Source of the DNA: Cyclina sinensis
Taxonomy: Eukaryota; Mollusca; Bivalvia; Venerida; Veneridae
Length of the DNA: 64,000 nt
NCBI GenBank assembly: GCA_012932295.1
Contig: JAAONU010000002.1
Location: 20,801,770-20,865,769 of the forward strand
Direction: 5' to 3'
Both the position numbers and the translations under genes were made by a program. The first letter of the stretch is position 1. Each line of letters begins with the position of its first letter. The notes under the pieces are model-generated. The model was not told where the DNA came from and ran no database searches. It saw only the letters and a list, made by a program, of their open reading frames with translations. Below, piece after piece: positions 35,051 through 43,920 of the stretch.

Positions 35051-36104
35051 CTAAAGTTCTTTGTCGATCATATTTACAGATGCCCCAGAGTCAATGATAA
35101 ATTGCACATCAATATCATTTAAAGATAATGTTACCTTTTCTGATCGCGAGCCAAGCACAAAAGTATATTCCTTTGAACACTCATCTTCACTTTGATAATC
35201 AAAATTATCAGTATATTCCGTTCTTACAGAATCACGGACGTTATTCACACGTCCTGAACGACCAGAACGACCATTGAAACGACCTCGCCCGTTGAAACGA
35301 CCTCGCCCACTTTGATAATCGGCAAGTTGTGTCTTGCAACATTTTCTGTAGTGACCCAATTTTCCACATCGATCACATTTTCTGTTTATTGCAGGGCAGT
35401 TTCTATCTCTAGCCGTGTGTCCAGGTGAGCCACAGCGAAAACACAAATATTTTTCTTTGGGGTTTCCGTTTATAGCTTGTGTAGTTTTCCTCATTTCGAC
35501 ACGTTTCCCTAACTTATTTATTGTTTCTAACTGTTGAGAATTTGTACGAGAGTCCATTTGTTTTGACTGTTGTTCAGCAAGTTCCATTGTTGATGCTAAT
35601 CGACATAATTCATCCAATTTTAGGTCTCGTCCCTTTTCTAACAATTTCGTTCTTAATTTTGAAGACCTGCACTTTTCTATTACCTGGTCTCTAATTTGTT
35701 CATCTGTATTTTCAAATTCACAATGTACTGCTCTTTGTCTTAGTCTAGCGACGTACTGTTCAACAGTTTCTGAATGTTCTTGTTTAGTTGAACGGAACTG
35801 GTATCTTTTATGGGGTGTTTACTTTCGTGATGAAATATTTATTCAGGGTATTCACGGCCTTAACATATGAATTGTCTCCACCTTCTTCTTCTAGCGTAAA
35901 GAAAATGTCCTGTACGTCCAACCCAGCACAGTGAAGTAACAATGAACGTTTTTGATCAGCCTTCGTAATACCGCGTCCTTCCGCAAAAAGTTCAAAAGAC
36001 CTAAGCCAACGCCTCCACAATGCACCCTGTTCTGACTGTTCACAATTGACATTAAAAGCATCTATTCCACCCAGTTCAATAAATTTTGCCATCTCTTTAC
36101 TCAA
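35051..36104 (-). pseudogene. Gypsy gag and protease, frameshifted
   Basis: gag begins at 36104 with MSKEMAKFIELGG and runs to 35808, where the frame is lost; capsid homology resumes in another frame and is open again from 35644. This contains two zinc knuckles, CFRCGSPGHTARDRNC (longer H-C spacing than usual) and CDRCGKLGHYRKCC. After an RG-rich linker comes the aspartic protease motif IIDSGASVNMI, followed by a TAG. gag and protease share one frame, as in many gypsy elements. At least one indel near 35800 and the stop near 35049 inactivate it. Confidence 0.82.
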
Positions 36105-36245
36105 ATTTAATCACAAGTTTAATCTACTGTCTATTGTTCCGGATTTATACGAATTTAATCAACGACTTTAATCATAATTCTAATCTTTATAGAAGTTTAC
36201 GAATTTAATCATTCTTCTGCCTTCTTCGAATTAAATCCAAAAGAA

Positions 36246-36263
36246 TCATCCTCGTCGCCAAAT
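36246..36263 (-). other. Gypsy primer binding site
   Basis: On the - strand TGGCGACGAGGATGATTC lies two bases inside the 5' LTR. The first 11 bases, tggcgacgagg, are complementary to the 3' end expected for a tRNA-Ser of the kind ending CCTCGTCGCCA. The tRNA identity is from memory of animal tRNA-Ser ends and should be treated as likely, not shown. Confidence 0.65.
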
Positions 36264-36438
36264 TGTAGTGTTCTTTATAATAAACAACACTTGTAGGTTT
36301 TATATTTAATAAATTCATACAAGATATCAACTGTACATATATAAACACTGAGACTGACCCAGCATCAAGCATGCTTACATATTAATACATAAGATGCCGG
36401 CCAATATAGGCAGGTGATCATACCGTATATACTCTACA
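36264..36438 (-). repeat. Gypsy 5' LTR
   Basis: 175 bases, tgtagtgttc to actctaca, next to GATAG at 36439. Contains tgtacatatataaacactga, a possible TATA-like promoter region read on either strand. Confidence 0.9.
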
Positions 36439-36499
36439 GATAGGGACTAACAAAATTAACATCAAACTTCAACTTACAGGTAAATCTTGTTTAATTGAA

Positions 36500-36612
36500 A
36501 AATTAAGCTAGACTTACCTGTAAGGTGAAGGTTAATCATGATTTCATCCACATAAAACTCCTTAAGGGCTCACACAGAGAGAAGACGCAGCTATCAGCAG
36601 CCGGTGGTCATA
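36500..36612 (-). repeat. DIRS-2 right (3') terminal repeat
   Basis: Begins near aattaagctagacttacctg and includes ccacataaaactccttaagg and the gagagaagacgcagctatca core that is inverted at 43041-43084. The outer part is inverted again at 36682-36750. Confidence 0.75.
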
Positions 36613-36681
36613 TTTTAGAGTAAGTAATGTCGTATAATATTTCAAAAATAATAGTTTGAACAGGGAGGTAGCGGGCTGGGT

Positions 36682-36796
36682 GTGTGAGCCCTTAAGGAGT
36701 TTTATGTGGATGAAATCATGATCACCTTACAGGTAAGTCTAGCTTAATCATTCAATTTCATTTCACATATAAACCCCTTAATGGGCCCCACAGAGA
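36682..36796 (-). repeat. DIRS-2 internal complementary region
   Basis: 36682-36750 is the reverse complement of 36500-36575, and 36751-36796 (aatttcatttcacatataaa onwards) is the reverse complement of the outer 5' end at 43083-43113. This bipartite arrangement matches that of DIRS-1. Confidence 0.75.
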
Positions 36797-37052
36797 ATTT
36801 AGAGTCATTTTTTAAAATATTATTTTCACGACATTGCGCCCTGTGAAAAATTGCATGCGTATGTGAAACATACGTTTGTTACATAATTATAAAATAAAGA
36901 AGAAAAACAAAAGAAAGAAATCTAACTCAATTTCAAAATATTTCGTATATTGAGATAGTAAATCTACAAAGTTGTCATATATATTAACCATGTTTCAAGG
37001 CAAACAATAATGAACATTAACTGTTACTAATTGCCAACTAAAGTGTCCCACT

Positions 37053-38050
37053 CTAATTCTTACCAGTATATAAAATATCTTGCATTGATTTTTCATTATA
37101 GATACATGCATTTGATAATGGTTTGTGATAGTACTTAGCGAAGGTTTTAGCATTGCTCCACCCTGCTGATTTTACTATCGTTTGTAACGGAACACCACAC
37201 ATTTTCGCCATTGAAGATGAGGCAGCACGTGTACTGTGCGGCTTAAATGATTGATGTACCCCAACTTTGTGCATAATTAGCTTTATCCATCGACAGATTG
37301 TTTGTTTAGAAGCAGTCCCATGTGGCTTACGGTTGATATCAGTAACTTATTAGTATTTCTTAACCATTTAGTTCTCTGCAAGTATTCTTTAATGGTGCTA
37401 ACAATACATAAACGCTTATCAGGTTTGTAGTTATCAAACGAAAAAGGTGTCTGATGTTGACCAGGTTTTGAAGTTTTCAATAGTTGAGAAGTGTTTATGA
37501 TTAATCTACCTTCTGAAAGAACTATGTCTTCCAAGGTAATAAGATGGAGTGTTTGGCATCTCTGAGTGGATACCAGTAAAAACAACATGCTTAATTTACC
37601 CGCCAAAAATAACAGTGTCATTGTCCGTTTTTGATAAAAAGTTTAAAACTGTTCGTACATCCCATATCGTATTGTACCTCGGAAGATTTGGCCTTGTGTT
37701 AAACACACCTTTCATAAACCGTGATATTAAACTATTGTTGCTAAGGCCTGCACCCGAAATTATTTTTATGAACCCACAGACGGCTGATCTAGCAATTCCT
37801 ATTGCACTGTAAGTTAACCCCTTTCCATAAAAGTTTGATAAAAAATTTAAAACCGATCTTACATGGGGTTTAAAGGGATCTTCTTTCCCCTCACAGTAAT
37901 GAAACCACTGTTTAATATATGTTTCGTATTGTTTTCTGGTAGTACATCGCCACGAACTGACGATAAGGTGTTGAGCTTCTGCCGAAATTCCTCTGTTTTC
38001 AAGCGCCGTACGGATACAGGAAAAAGCGCCAGTCTCATTTCCTTTAGGGG
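37053..38050 (-). pseudogene. DIRS-2 tyrosine recombinase, frameshifted
   Basis: The N-terminal part (SSWRCTTRKQYETYIKQWF) lies in the frame 38261-37596. The first catalytic Arg (STQRCQTLHLI) is in 37621-37283, and the His-x-x-Arg (PHSTRAAS), Trp (AGWSNAK) and Tyr (FAKYYHKPL) are in 37274-37053. The catalytic residues are all present but spread over three frame segments, so at least two indels are present. Confidence 0.82.
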
Positions 38051-39216
38051 ATGTTTCTTTCCCGGCCGATGTTCCAGTGTTAGAATGTCCTGAGGGTGAT
38101 GAAGTAGAAGGCACGGCGCAACTATTAGTTGTATTAAAGTTGGCCACCAGGTTTGTGCTGGCCACACTGGTGCTATTAAACACAACAGATCTGTTTGATG
38201 TCTTTCCACTTTCTGTAGAACCCTGCCGATTACACTGAAAGGAGGGAAACAATAATAGCAATTACTATGCCACGCGAATGAAAATGCATCTATCGCATAA
38301 GCGTTAGGATCAGGCACTCTTGAGACATATGTGCGAAATTTAGCATTTAATCGAGAAGCGAATAAGGCAACATTAAGGGTCGGGAAAGACTGGTGTATTG
38401 TATTAAACATCTCATGCGATAAGCTCCATTCGAGATCTTCATTTCCAGATCTGCTCAATTTGTCTGCCGTACTGTTCATTGTCACACATACATGATGTGC
38501 TGATAAGATAATGTTTCTTTGAATACACCAAAACCAGATATCTCTTGCTATTCTGTTTAATGAACTTATTCTGCCGCCATAATTATTAATGTATGATACA
38601 CTCGTAGTGTTGTCCATGTAAACTTTAATATAAAGGTTTTTCCTATGTTTAAAGAACGACAGAAGTCCAGCTTGACATGCTTTTAATTCCAATACATTGA
38701 TATGTAGTTTTTGTTCATCCGACGACCATAACCCATTTGTTCTCTTATTTCCTGTTTTATCGTAAGCGCCCCACATAAGTCCCGAAGAATCGGTAAACAT
38801 GACAATGTCTGGGTCAGGTGTTGTTATATTTTTGAAACATGAATGTATGTTGTTAATCCACCACTGCAACTGTTCTGTTATGCAATGCGTTATCGTAAAA
38901 AAGCTATTAAAATTTCCCCTATGTTTTTTCAATTCCTTTTCCTTTATCCGTTCCAAAGGTTTTATATACAATGGGGCGTGCGTAATACCTGGTGCTGCCG
39001 CAACCAGTTTTCCAATGATTTGTGCAAACTGTTGATTTGTTATTCGCCGGTATGTAAGTATGGTTTTGCAAAGCCCTACTATATTGTCGCATTTTTCCGT
39101 CGTTAATTTAATTGTCATTGTTGTAGAGCACAGAATAAATCCCAAGAATACAATTTTTCTTGTCGGAATAAGAACGGATTTGCTCATTGCAATCGTAAAC
39201 CCTAGCCTATCTAATA
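37859..39216 (-). pseudogene. DIRS-2 RT thumb, RNase H and methyltransferase-like region
   Basis: A 442-codon frame (39187-37859) begins in the RT-RNase H connection (IVFLGFILCSTTMTIKL), carries RNase H residues in VMFTDSSGLMWGAY, INVLELKACQAGL, VYMDNTT and NSTADKLSR, then the DAM-like segment NVALFASRLNAKF, YAIDAFSFAWH and FPPFSVIGRVLQKV. The ATG at 39187 is internal to the original polyprotein, not a true start. Its last 40 or so residues are out of frame with the recombinase. Confidence 0.82.
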
Positions 39217-39480
39217 ATCCGTTCCAAAGGTTTTATATACAATGGGGCGTGCGTAATACCTGGTGCTGCCGCAACCAGTTTTCCAATGATTTGTGCAAAC
39301 TGTTGATTTGTTATTCGCCGGTATGTAAGTATGGTTTTGCAAAGCCCTACTATATTGTCGCATTTTTCCGTCGTTAATTTAATTGTCATTGTTGTAGAGC
39401 ACAGAATAAATCCCAAGAATACAATTTTTCTTGTCGGAATAAGAACGGATTTGCTCATTGCAATCGTAAACCCTAGCCTA
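38946..39480. repeat. 271-bp tandem duplication inside the DIRS-2 RT gene
   Basis: 38946-39216 and 39217-39480 are near-identical direct copies with an offset of 271 (for example ccgttccaaaggttttatat at 38948 and 39219; ccctagccta at 39200 and 39471). The duplicated piece encodes the same 80-odd residues twice. 271 is not a multiple of three, so the duplication shifts the reading frame. The second junction differs by a few bases (cctatctaataat versus cctaataat). Confidence 0.95.
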
Positions 39481-40074
39481 ATAATTCAACTGTCTCAAAA
39501 ATATTCTGTTCACAAGCTTAGTAAGTCTGACCTTGCAAACATGAGTCATCGATATAAATTGAACTGATGTTACCCGTCGCCCGTAGACTGGCAAAAACTG
39601 GCTTCAACGATTTTGTGAATATCATAGGGCTTTTTGCGAATCCCATCACAAGCGCAGTAAATTGACATTTAACGCCGTCAAAAACAAAGCGAAAATAGCG
39701 TCTGTCTGGTTTATATATGGGTATTGTGTAAAACGCGTCAGAAATGTCAACTTTGCCAAAAAACAGTCTTTCCTCATTGATGTTATTACCGACTGCAGTG
39801 TTTCCATTTTAAAATGTACTCTGTCGACGTAATTACTGTTGAACGATTTCAAATTAAGAATAATGCGGATACGTCCATCCGGTTTTGGTCTTGTGAAAAT
39901 GTTCGATATGTATTCACCTTCCGAGTTTTCGTCTGCCAGTTCAATTATCTCTTGATCTAAGAAACGTTGTATTTCTAAATGGATTGCTTGTTTTTCGTGT
40001 TCTTTAAGATTAAATGGTCTTGGAATAGTACACTGAGAGGGAACAGCAGAAAGCTGTACTAGGTAGCCACTCAC
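39481..40074 (-). pseudogene. DIRS-2 reverse transcriptase, frameshifted
   Basis: The frame 40074-39646 holds the fingers (NIFTRPKPDGRIRIILNLK, FKMETLQSVI). It loses frame at a run of T's on the - strand just before motif A, after which the DISDAF-type motif A, the motif B region and YIDDS (39545-39556) follow in another frame. The end of the RT runs into the 271-bp duplication. Confidence 0.8.
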
Positions 40075-40188
40075 TGTTTGTAGTATCCATTTATCGTTGG
40101 TAATTTTTCTCCACTCATGTATGGCAATACTTGTCTTTCCCGCCCGAAAATTTTCAAGTATTTAGTACTACAGGATAATGCTTTTTGC

Positions 40189-41221
40189 TAGGGATGGCAA
40201 CCAGTAACCGGTTAACCGAGTACTCGATCGAACGTCCGAATATCGGTTAACAAAATTGATATTCGATTACTCGGCAAAAATATATAATTTCTATTTTTTT
40301 GCGATTTAGAAAGGTTGGTGTATCCAATCAGTTCAGAAATTTGGAGATGTACATGTATCTTCATAAATACCTCTTAAATGCAATCAAAACATCCTTGCAG
40401 AGGTGCGAAAATGATACGAGGCGATCAACAGTTTGACACGCGCATGGGATTGAACACCTGTGTCGCTTACGTCATTCGGCCTCTTATAATATTTAATTAC
40501 CTTTAATTGTGTAAGAGTTTGTAGCCGAAACTTGTTTTAAGGTATAAGTTTTGAAAACAGCAAATGGCCGGTTTGCTATTATGAATGTTAGATTAAAGGT
40601 AGTAATTAGACCCGATTAAGCGTTTGTTTCTCTTTACTCAATGAAGGAGAGTAACTCCAATTTCTTCTTTACGCATATAAATCCAGAAATATCATTAACT
40701 TTTTATATATTGATAAAGTTTTTGTTTAGATAAGATATAAAAATTTCAAGAGTCAAAGTGCCGCCTGCAAAATCTAATGCTTGGAAATATTTCAAACGCT
40801 GTGCTGATAGCAAGACTATTATATGTACATTATGTAGCTGTGAAATAACGTATACTGGTGGAACTACAAACATGTTAAATCATTTACGCTTCAAGCATCC
40901 TTAGAAAACAGACCAGTCTATATAATTTCAAGAAGAAAAAAAGATATATGAACTGTTATACATGTTTTAAACTTGATATTGCATTAATTAAAACGTTATA
41001 AAATATAATGTTGATTTAATTTGTTTGATGGTTATTCTAAGTTACCTCCCTTGCAGTCCTATTTATAGTTACACATCTGTGACGAAAGTAGCATGCAGAC
41101 GGTGTTAATATATTGTGATAAAATTTTGAAGATCATTGGAAATTATCCGAGTAACCGAGTACTCGATCGGAAAAATGACCGAGTACTCGAGTATTGATTT
41201 TGGTATTCGTTGCCATCCCTA
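40189..41221. mobile_element. hAT-2, 1,033-bp element inside DIRS-2
   Basis: Terminal inverted repeats TAGGGATGGCAAC and GTTGCCATCCCTA are flanked by a perfect 8-bp duplication CTTTTTGC (40181-40188 and 41222-41229). Subterminal copies of ccgagtactcgatcg occur at both ends. It encodes only a BED finger on the + strand and no catalytic domain, so it is non-autonomous. It lies between the stop of DIRS-2 gag and the start of RT. Confidence 0.93.
40752..40904 (+). CDS. BED zinc finger fragment in hAT-2
   Basis: About 50 codons ending in TAG at 40902. The residues follow the BED pattern closely: AWKYFKRC, then ICTLC as C-x2-C, then TTNMLNHLRFKHP with His-x4-His. There is no Met at the start; a stop lies at 40731 and tttcaag at 40744-40750 could serve as a splice acceptor. 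A catalytic domain is absent. It is a different sequence from the hAT-1 BED finger, so the two hAT elements belong to separate families. Confidence 0.75.
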   Translation, partial: VKVPPAKSNAWKYFKRCADSKTIICTLCSCEITYTGGTTNMLNHLRFKHP

Positions 41222-41250
41222 CTTTTTGCAAATATTACTTACTTGACCAG

Positions 41251-42259
41251 TTACTTGTTTTGTGTTCTTGACTGGATGAGTCCTTTTTTCTGTTGTTTTG
41301 GTTTGTAGTTTGGGAACTGACGTTGACGTTGATTGTAGTTTTGGCTGCTCGGCGACCCGGAAGCATGTTGTCGTCTGTACTGAGGTACTTGGGCAAGCAT
41401 GCCCGGGCGTTTCCCTAAAAAAGGCTTCTTTGTTGTAAGTTGTTGTTTGGTTTCTTTTAATTTCTTTATTTCTTCATCCATTTTGTCGCCAAACAGATGT
41501 GTCGCAGATGGAACTGCCTTACACAGAGGCCTATAGCTTGGGAGAAGTTCCTTCTTTATTTTATCTCGTCTCACCTGAGATGTTGTAACTATGGCATTTG
41601 TTAAAAGTTTAAATGCGTCCCCCATCAATGCTTTTATCTTTGGTTGCCCATCTTTCTTGAGCTCGTCCATGGCTTTAAGAATTGGTGTTAATGCTGCCGC
41701 ATAATTCTTCTGTGCCTTTTGCAGTAAATAGTCCTGCGCTTTGACCTGTGGTTGTAATTGTCGCCATAGCTGGTCATTCACCACAGGAACTTGTAAAAAC
41801 TCTACGTTGTTCGGCCTTTAATGAGAGTTCAAAAAGTTCCTTGATTTTTTCCTATTTGGGTTTAGCTGCAAGGGCTCTGTTGCTAAGCGTCGCCAGTTGC
41901 TCACTAATTGCCTCCCCTGTCTCGGTGTCATCCTCAAAAAAATCTAACAGGCAAAATTCGTCTTCTTCAACCCCTTCGGTGACCTCCGGTTCTGAGAAGA
42001 AATTTTCTATGCTCTCGTTATCTGAACATGATTCTTCCTCTAAACAAAGGCGCTTAGAACTTGATGTTTTGTCCGGGGAAATGCCATTATCCCCCGCTGG
42101 TCTCTTTAACGAGCTAACCTCTGCTCGCATTTCAATCATTGAGTCTGTCAGATTTTTTATTGCAGATTGAATAGTTTCTAATTGGTTAGTAGACTGGGCA
42201 GGTGTTCCAAATTTCTCAAATATATTTGAGTTGTTTCCTGGTTCTTGGCTTTCTGCCAT
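41251..42259 (-). pseudogene. DIRS-2 gag-like protein, broken by stop and frameshift
   Basis: Starts MAESQEPGNNSN at 42259. Acidic middle (NDNESIENFFSEPEV-type residues and EGVEEDEFC) parallels DIRS-1 gag. It stops at 41852, then homology resumes from 41784 (VNDQLWRQLQPQVKAQDYL) to 41251, containing SATHLFGDKMDEE and PFLGKRPG, shared with DIRS-1. The tail is Gln/Lys rich, likely RNA binding. A stop and at least one indel around 41790-41850 break it. Confidence 0.8.
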
Positions 42260-42487
42260 GGCGCTGAAAAAAATATATTTAAAGAATAGATCCTATGCCG
42301 CATTGTATCTCAAACACCAAACAGCGAAGTAGATATTTAAACGCTGATATATACCGTGTAAACGTTTTTATCCTGTGACCATTGTCCTGAACCAGTATTG
42401 ACTTAAACTTACGAAACAGTATTGATGTTTGTGGCTCCGAAACAACAATTTTTTTTTCGGGATAAAGCCTGAACTGATTTGTTTGAC

Positions 42488-42757
42488 TTTTGTTCCCATA
42501 TTGCAGGGATACATAGTTTTTCGTCCCTAGTATGCAGGGAAAATATTACTGTCGTCCGTGGTATGCGGACTGGTCAGATTAATTATGCAAGCTTACTCTC
42601 GTTGTCCGTGGTATGCGGACAAATGAAACTTTGTCTTCCGTGCTGTGCAAAGATACGTATATTTTACTTTTTCCGTGGTGTTCGGACAAGTAATTTGGCA
42701 TTTAATCGTCCGTGATATGCAAACGATTCATTTTGCATTGTCCGTGATGTGCGGACA
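42488..42757. repeat. Array of eight short hairpins in the DIRS-2 leader
   Basis: A 17-18-base stem-loop, consensus GTCCGTGGTATGCGGAC, occurs at about 42491, 42523, 42554, 42604, 42634, 42670, 42708 and 42740. Five-base arms (GTCCG/CGGAC or TCCCT/AGGGA) flank a loop of TGGTATG type; three copies have imperfect arms. Spacing is 30-50 bases with unrelated AT-rich sequence between. The array lies between the 5' terminal repeat and gag of DIRS-2, the untranslated leader of its RNA. Function unknown. Confidence 0.75.
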
Positions 42758-43040
42758 ATGTGATAAAAGATTTTGTTACTCCCTTATGATCTATGTTTTT
42801 TTTACATTAAATTCCATTATTTTATTAATTATCTCTTTATTTATTTATTTATTTTATTTTATTTTATTTTAGAATATAAAACAAAACGTACCTGTCTATT
42901 AGAATATGCCTGAATTCTTGATTTATAAATAAGGACTTATTCCGGAAAAGTTCGTATTAGAAAACTTTCACTTGAAAACTCTTTTGCTAACCGTTAATAA
43001 AATTGTAACACGTGTGGACCGTAGCTGCTGATGCCTCGTT

Positions 43041-43113
43041 ATGACCACAGGCTGCTGATAGCTGCGTCTTCTCTCTGTGGGGCCCATTAAGGAGTTTATA
43101 TGTGAGATGAAAT
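43041..43113 (-). repeat. DIRS-2 left (5') terminal repeat
   Basis: Contains gctgatagctgcgtcttctc, the reverse complement of 36571-36612, and tttatatgtgagatgaaatt as the outer part that pairs with the internal complementary region. Confidence 0.75.
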
Positions 43114-43274
43114 TTGTCAATTAATTCTCATGAAAATACTGGTACTGAATTACTTTCTTAAAATTTGTACTGGTACTGCAATACTGAGTTTAAACCTGGT
43201 ACTGGTACTGCATAAACTTGCAAATACTGGTACTGGTACTTAAGTACTACACTCTAGTACTGGGCACAAGCCTG

Positions 43275-43920
43275 GTCATAAGTGTTGTTTTGTCGAAGTA
43301 TAAATCAAGTTCAACCATAAATCACAAAGTTTTAGCAAATTTCAGCAAAATTCAATAATGTGACCTTGACTGTGAAGGTCATTTTAAGGTCAAGGTCACA
43401 CTTGAAAGAATCATAATGTCAAATTTGTCATTAGTGTTGCTGTGTCCAAGTATGAATCAAATCCAACATTAAATAAAGTTATGGCCAATTTTAGCAAAAT
43501 TCAATATTTGACTTAAAGGTGAAGGTCATTTATGAGTCAAGATCAAGTTCAGTCTGGTCCACTTGAAGATCTTGTTCAAAGGGTTGTTGTTACCAAGTAT
43601 GAAGACAATACACCTATCAAGAATAAAGTTATGGCCAATTTTAGCAAAATTCAATAATTTGACCTTGAAGGTGAAGGTCATTTATGAGTCAAGGTCAAGT
43701 TTAGTCTCGTCTGCTTGAAGGTTTTGTCCAAAAAGTTGTTGTGTCCAAATATGAAGACAATCCACCTATTAATAATAAAGTTATGGCCAATTTTAGCAAA
43801 ATTAATAATTTGGCCTAGAAAGAGAAGGTCATTTATTACTCAAGGTCAAGTTCAGTCTGGTCTACTTGATGGTATTGTCAAAGTATGAAGACAATCCATA
43901 AAGGAAGAAAAAAATTATGA
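43275..43920. repeat. Right half of the 150-bp tandem array
   Basis: Continues the array at 23341-23779 with gtcataagtgttgttttgtc at 43275 and equivalents near 43426 and 43580, about 150 apart. Contains aatttgaccttgaaggt and gaaggtcatttatgagtcaa repeats. Confidence 0.8.

Larger units (their letters stand above)
30236..36438 (-). mobile_element. Ty3/gypsy LTR retrotransposon, inserted in DIRS-1
   Basis: Two LTRs of 174 and 175 bases (TG...CA) are flanked by the 5-bp duplication GATAG (30231-30235 and 36439-36443). By eye they differ at about five substitutions and one 1-base indel, so roughly 96-97% identical and not very recent. Order on the - strand is LTR, PBS, gag, protease, RT, RNase H, integrase, PPT, LTR. 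No envelope frame is seen. gag, RNase H and the gag-pol junction carry lesions and the integrase is interrupted by a Tc1-like transposon, so the copy is inactive. Confidence 0.92.
25161..36496 (+). mobile_element. DIRS-1 retrotransposon (tyrosine recombinase type), interrupted by a gypsy element
   Basis: Gene order is gag-like, RT, RNase H, methyltransferase-like, tyrosine recombinase, all on the + strand. The left terminal repeat (25161-25235) is inverted at the right (30176-30235), both containing gagaagacgcgatcacgtga. An internal complementary region (about 29991-30101) pairs with both outer ends, the hallmark of DIRS replication through a circular intermediate. The right outer end continues at 36439-36496 after the gypsy insertion. 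No target duplication flanks it, as expected for recombinase-mediated integration. Every reading frame except the recombinase core is broken, so this copy is dead. Confidence 0.85.
36500..43113 (-). mobile_element. DIRS-2 retrotransposon, interrupted by hAT-2
   Basis: A second DIRS element in the opposite orientation, abutting DIRS-1 3' end to 3' end near 36497-36500. Terminal inverted repeats: 36571-36612 and 43041-43084, both with gagagaagacgcagctatca. The internal complementary region (36682-36796) pairs with both outer ends. Gene order on the - strand: gag (42259-41251), RT (40074-39480), RNase H and methyltransferase-like (39187-38000), recombinase (38000-37053). All genes are broken. 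It is a different lineage from DIRS-1: proteins are clearly homologous but diverged, and terminal repeats differ. Confidence 0.85.
23780..43274. mobile_element. hAT-1 transposon, expanded by nested insertions
   Basis: Terminal inverted repeats CAGGCTTGTGCC (23780-23791) and GGCACAAGCCTG (43263-43274) are flanked by a perfect 8-bp duplication GTCATAAG (23772-23779 and 43275-43282), the size typical of hAT elements. Both subterminal regions are crowded with tactggtactg repeats (23796-23950 and 43135-43245). Own sequence is 23780-25160 and about 43115-43274, about 1.5 kb in total; the rest is two DIRS elements and their inserts. The only coding piece left is a two-exon BED finger. No DDE/RNase-H-like transposase catalytic domain is visible, so the copy was probably non-autonomous or internally deleted before it was invaded. 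Confidence 0.85.
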
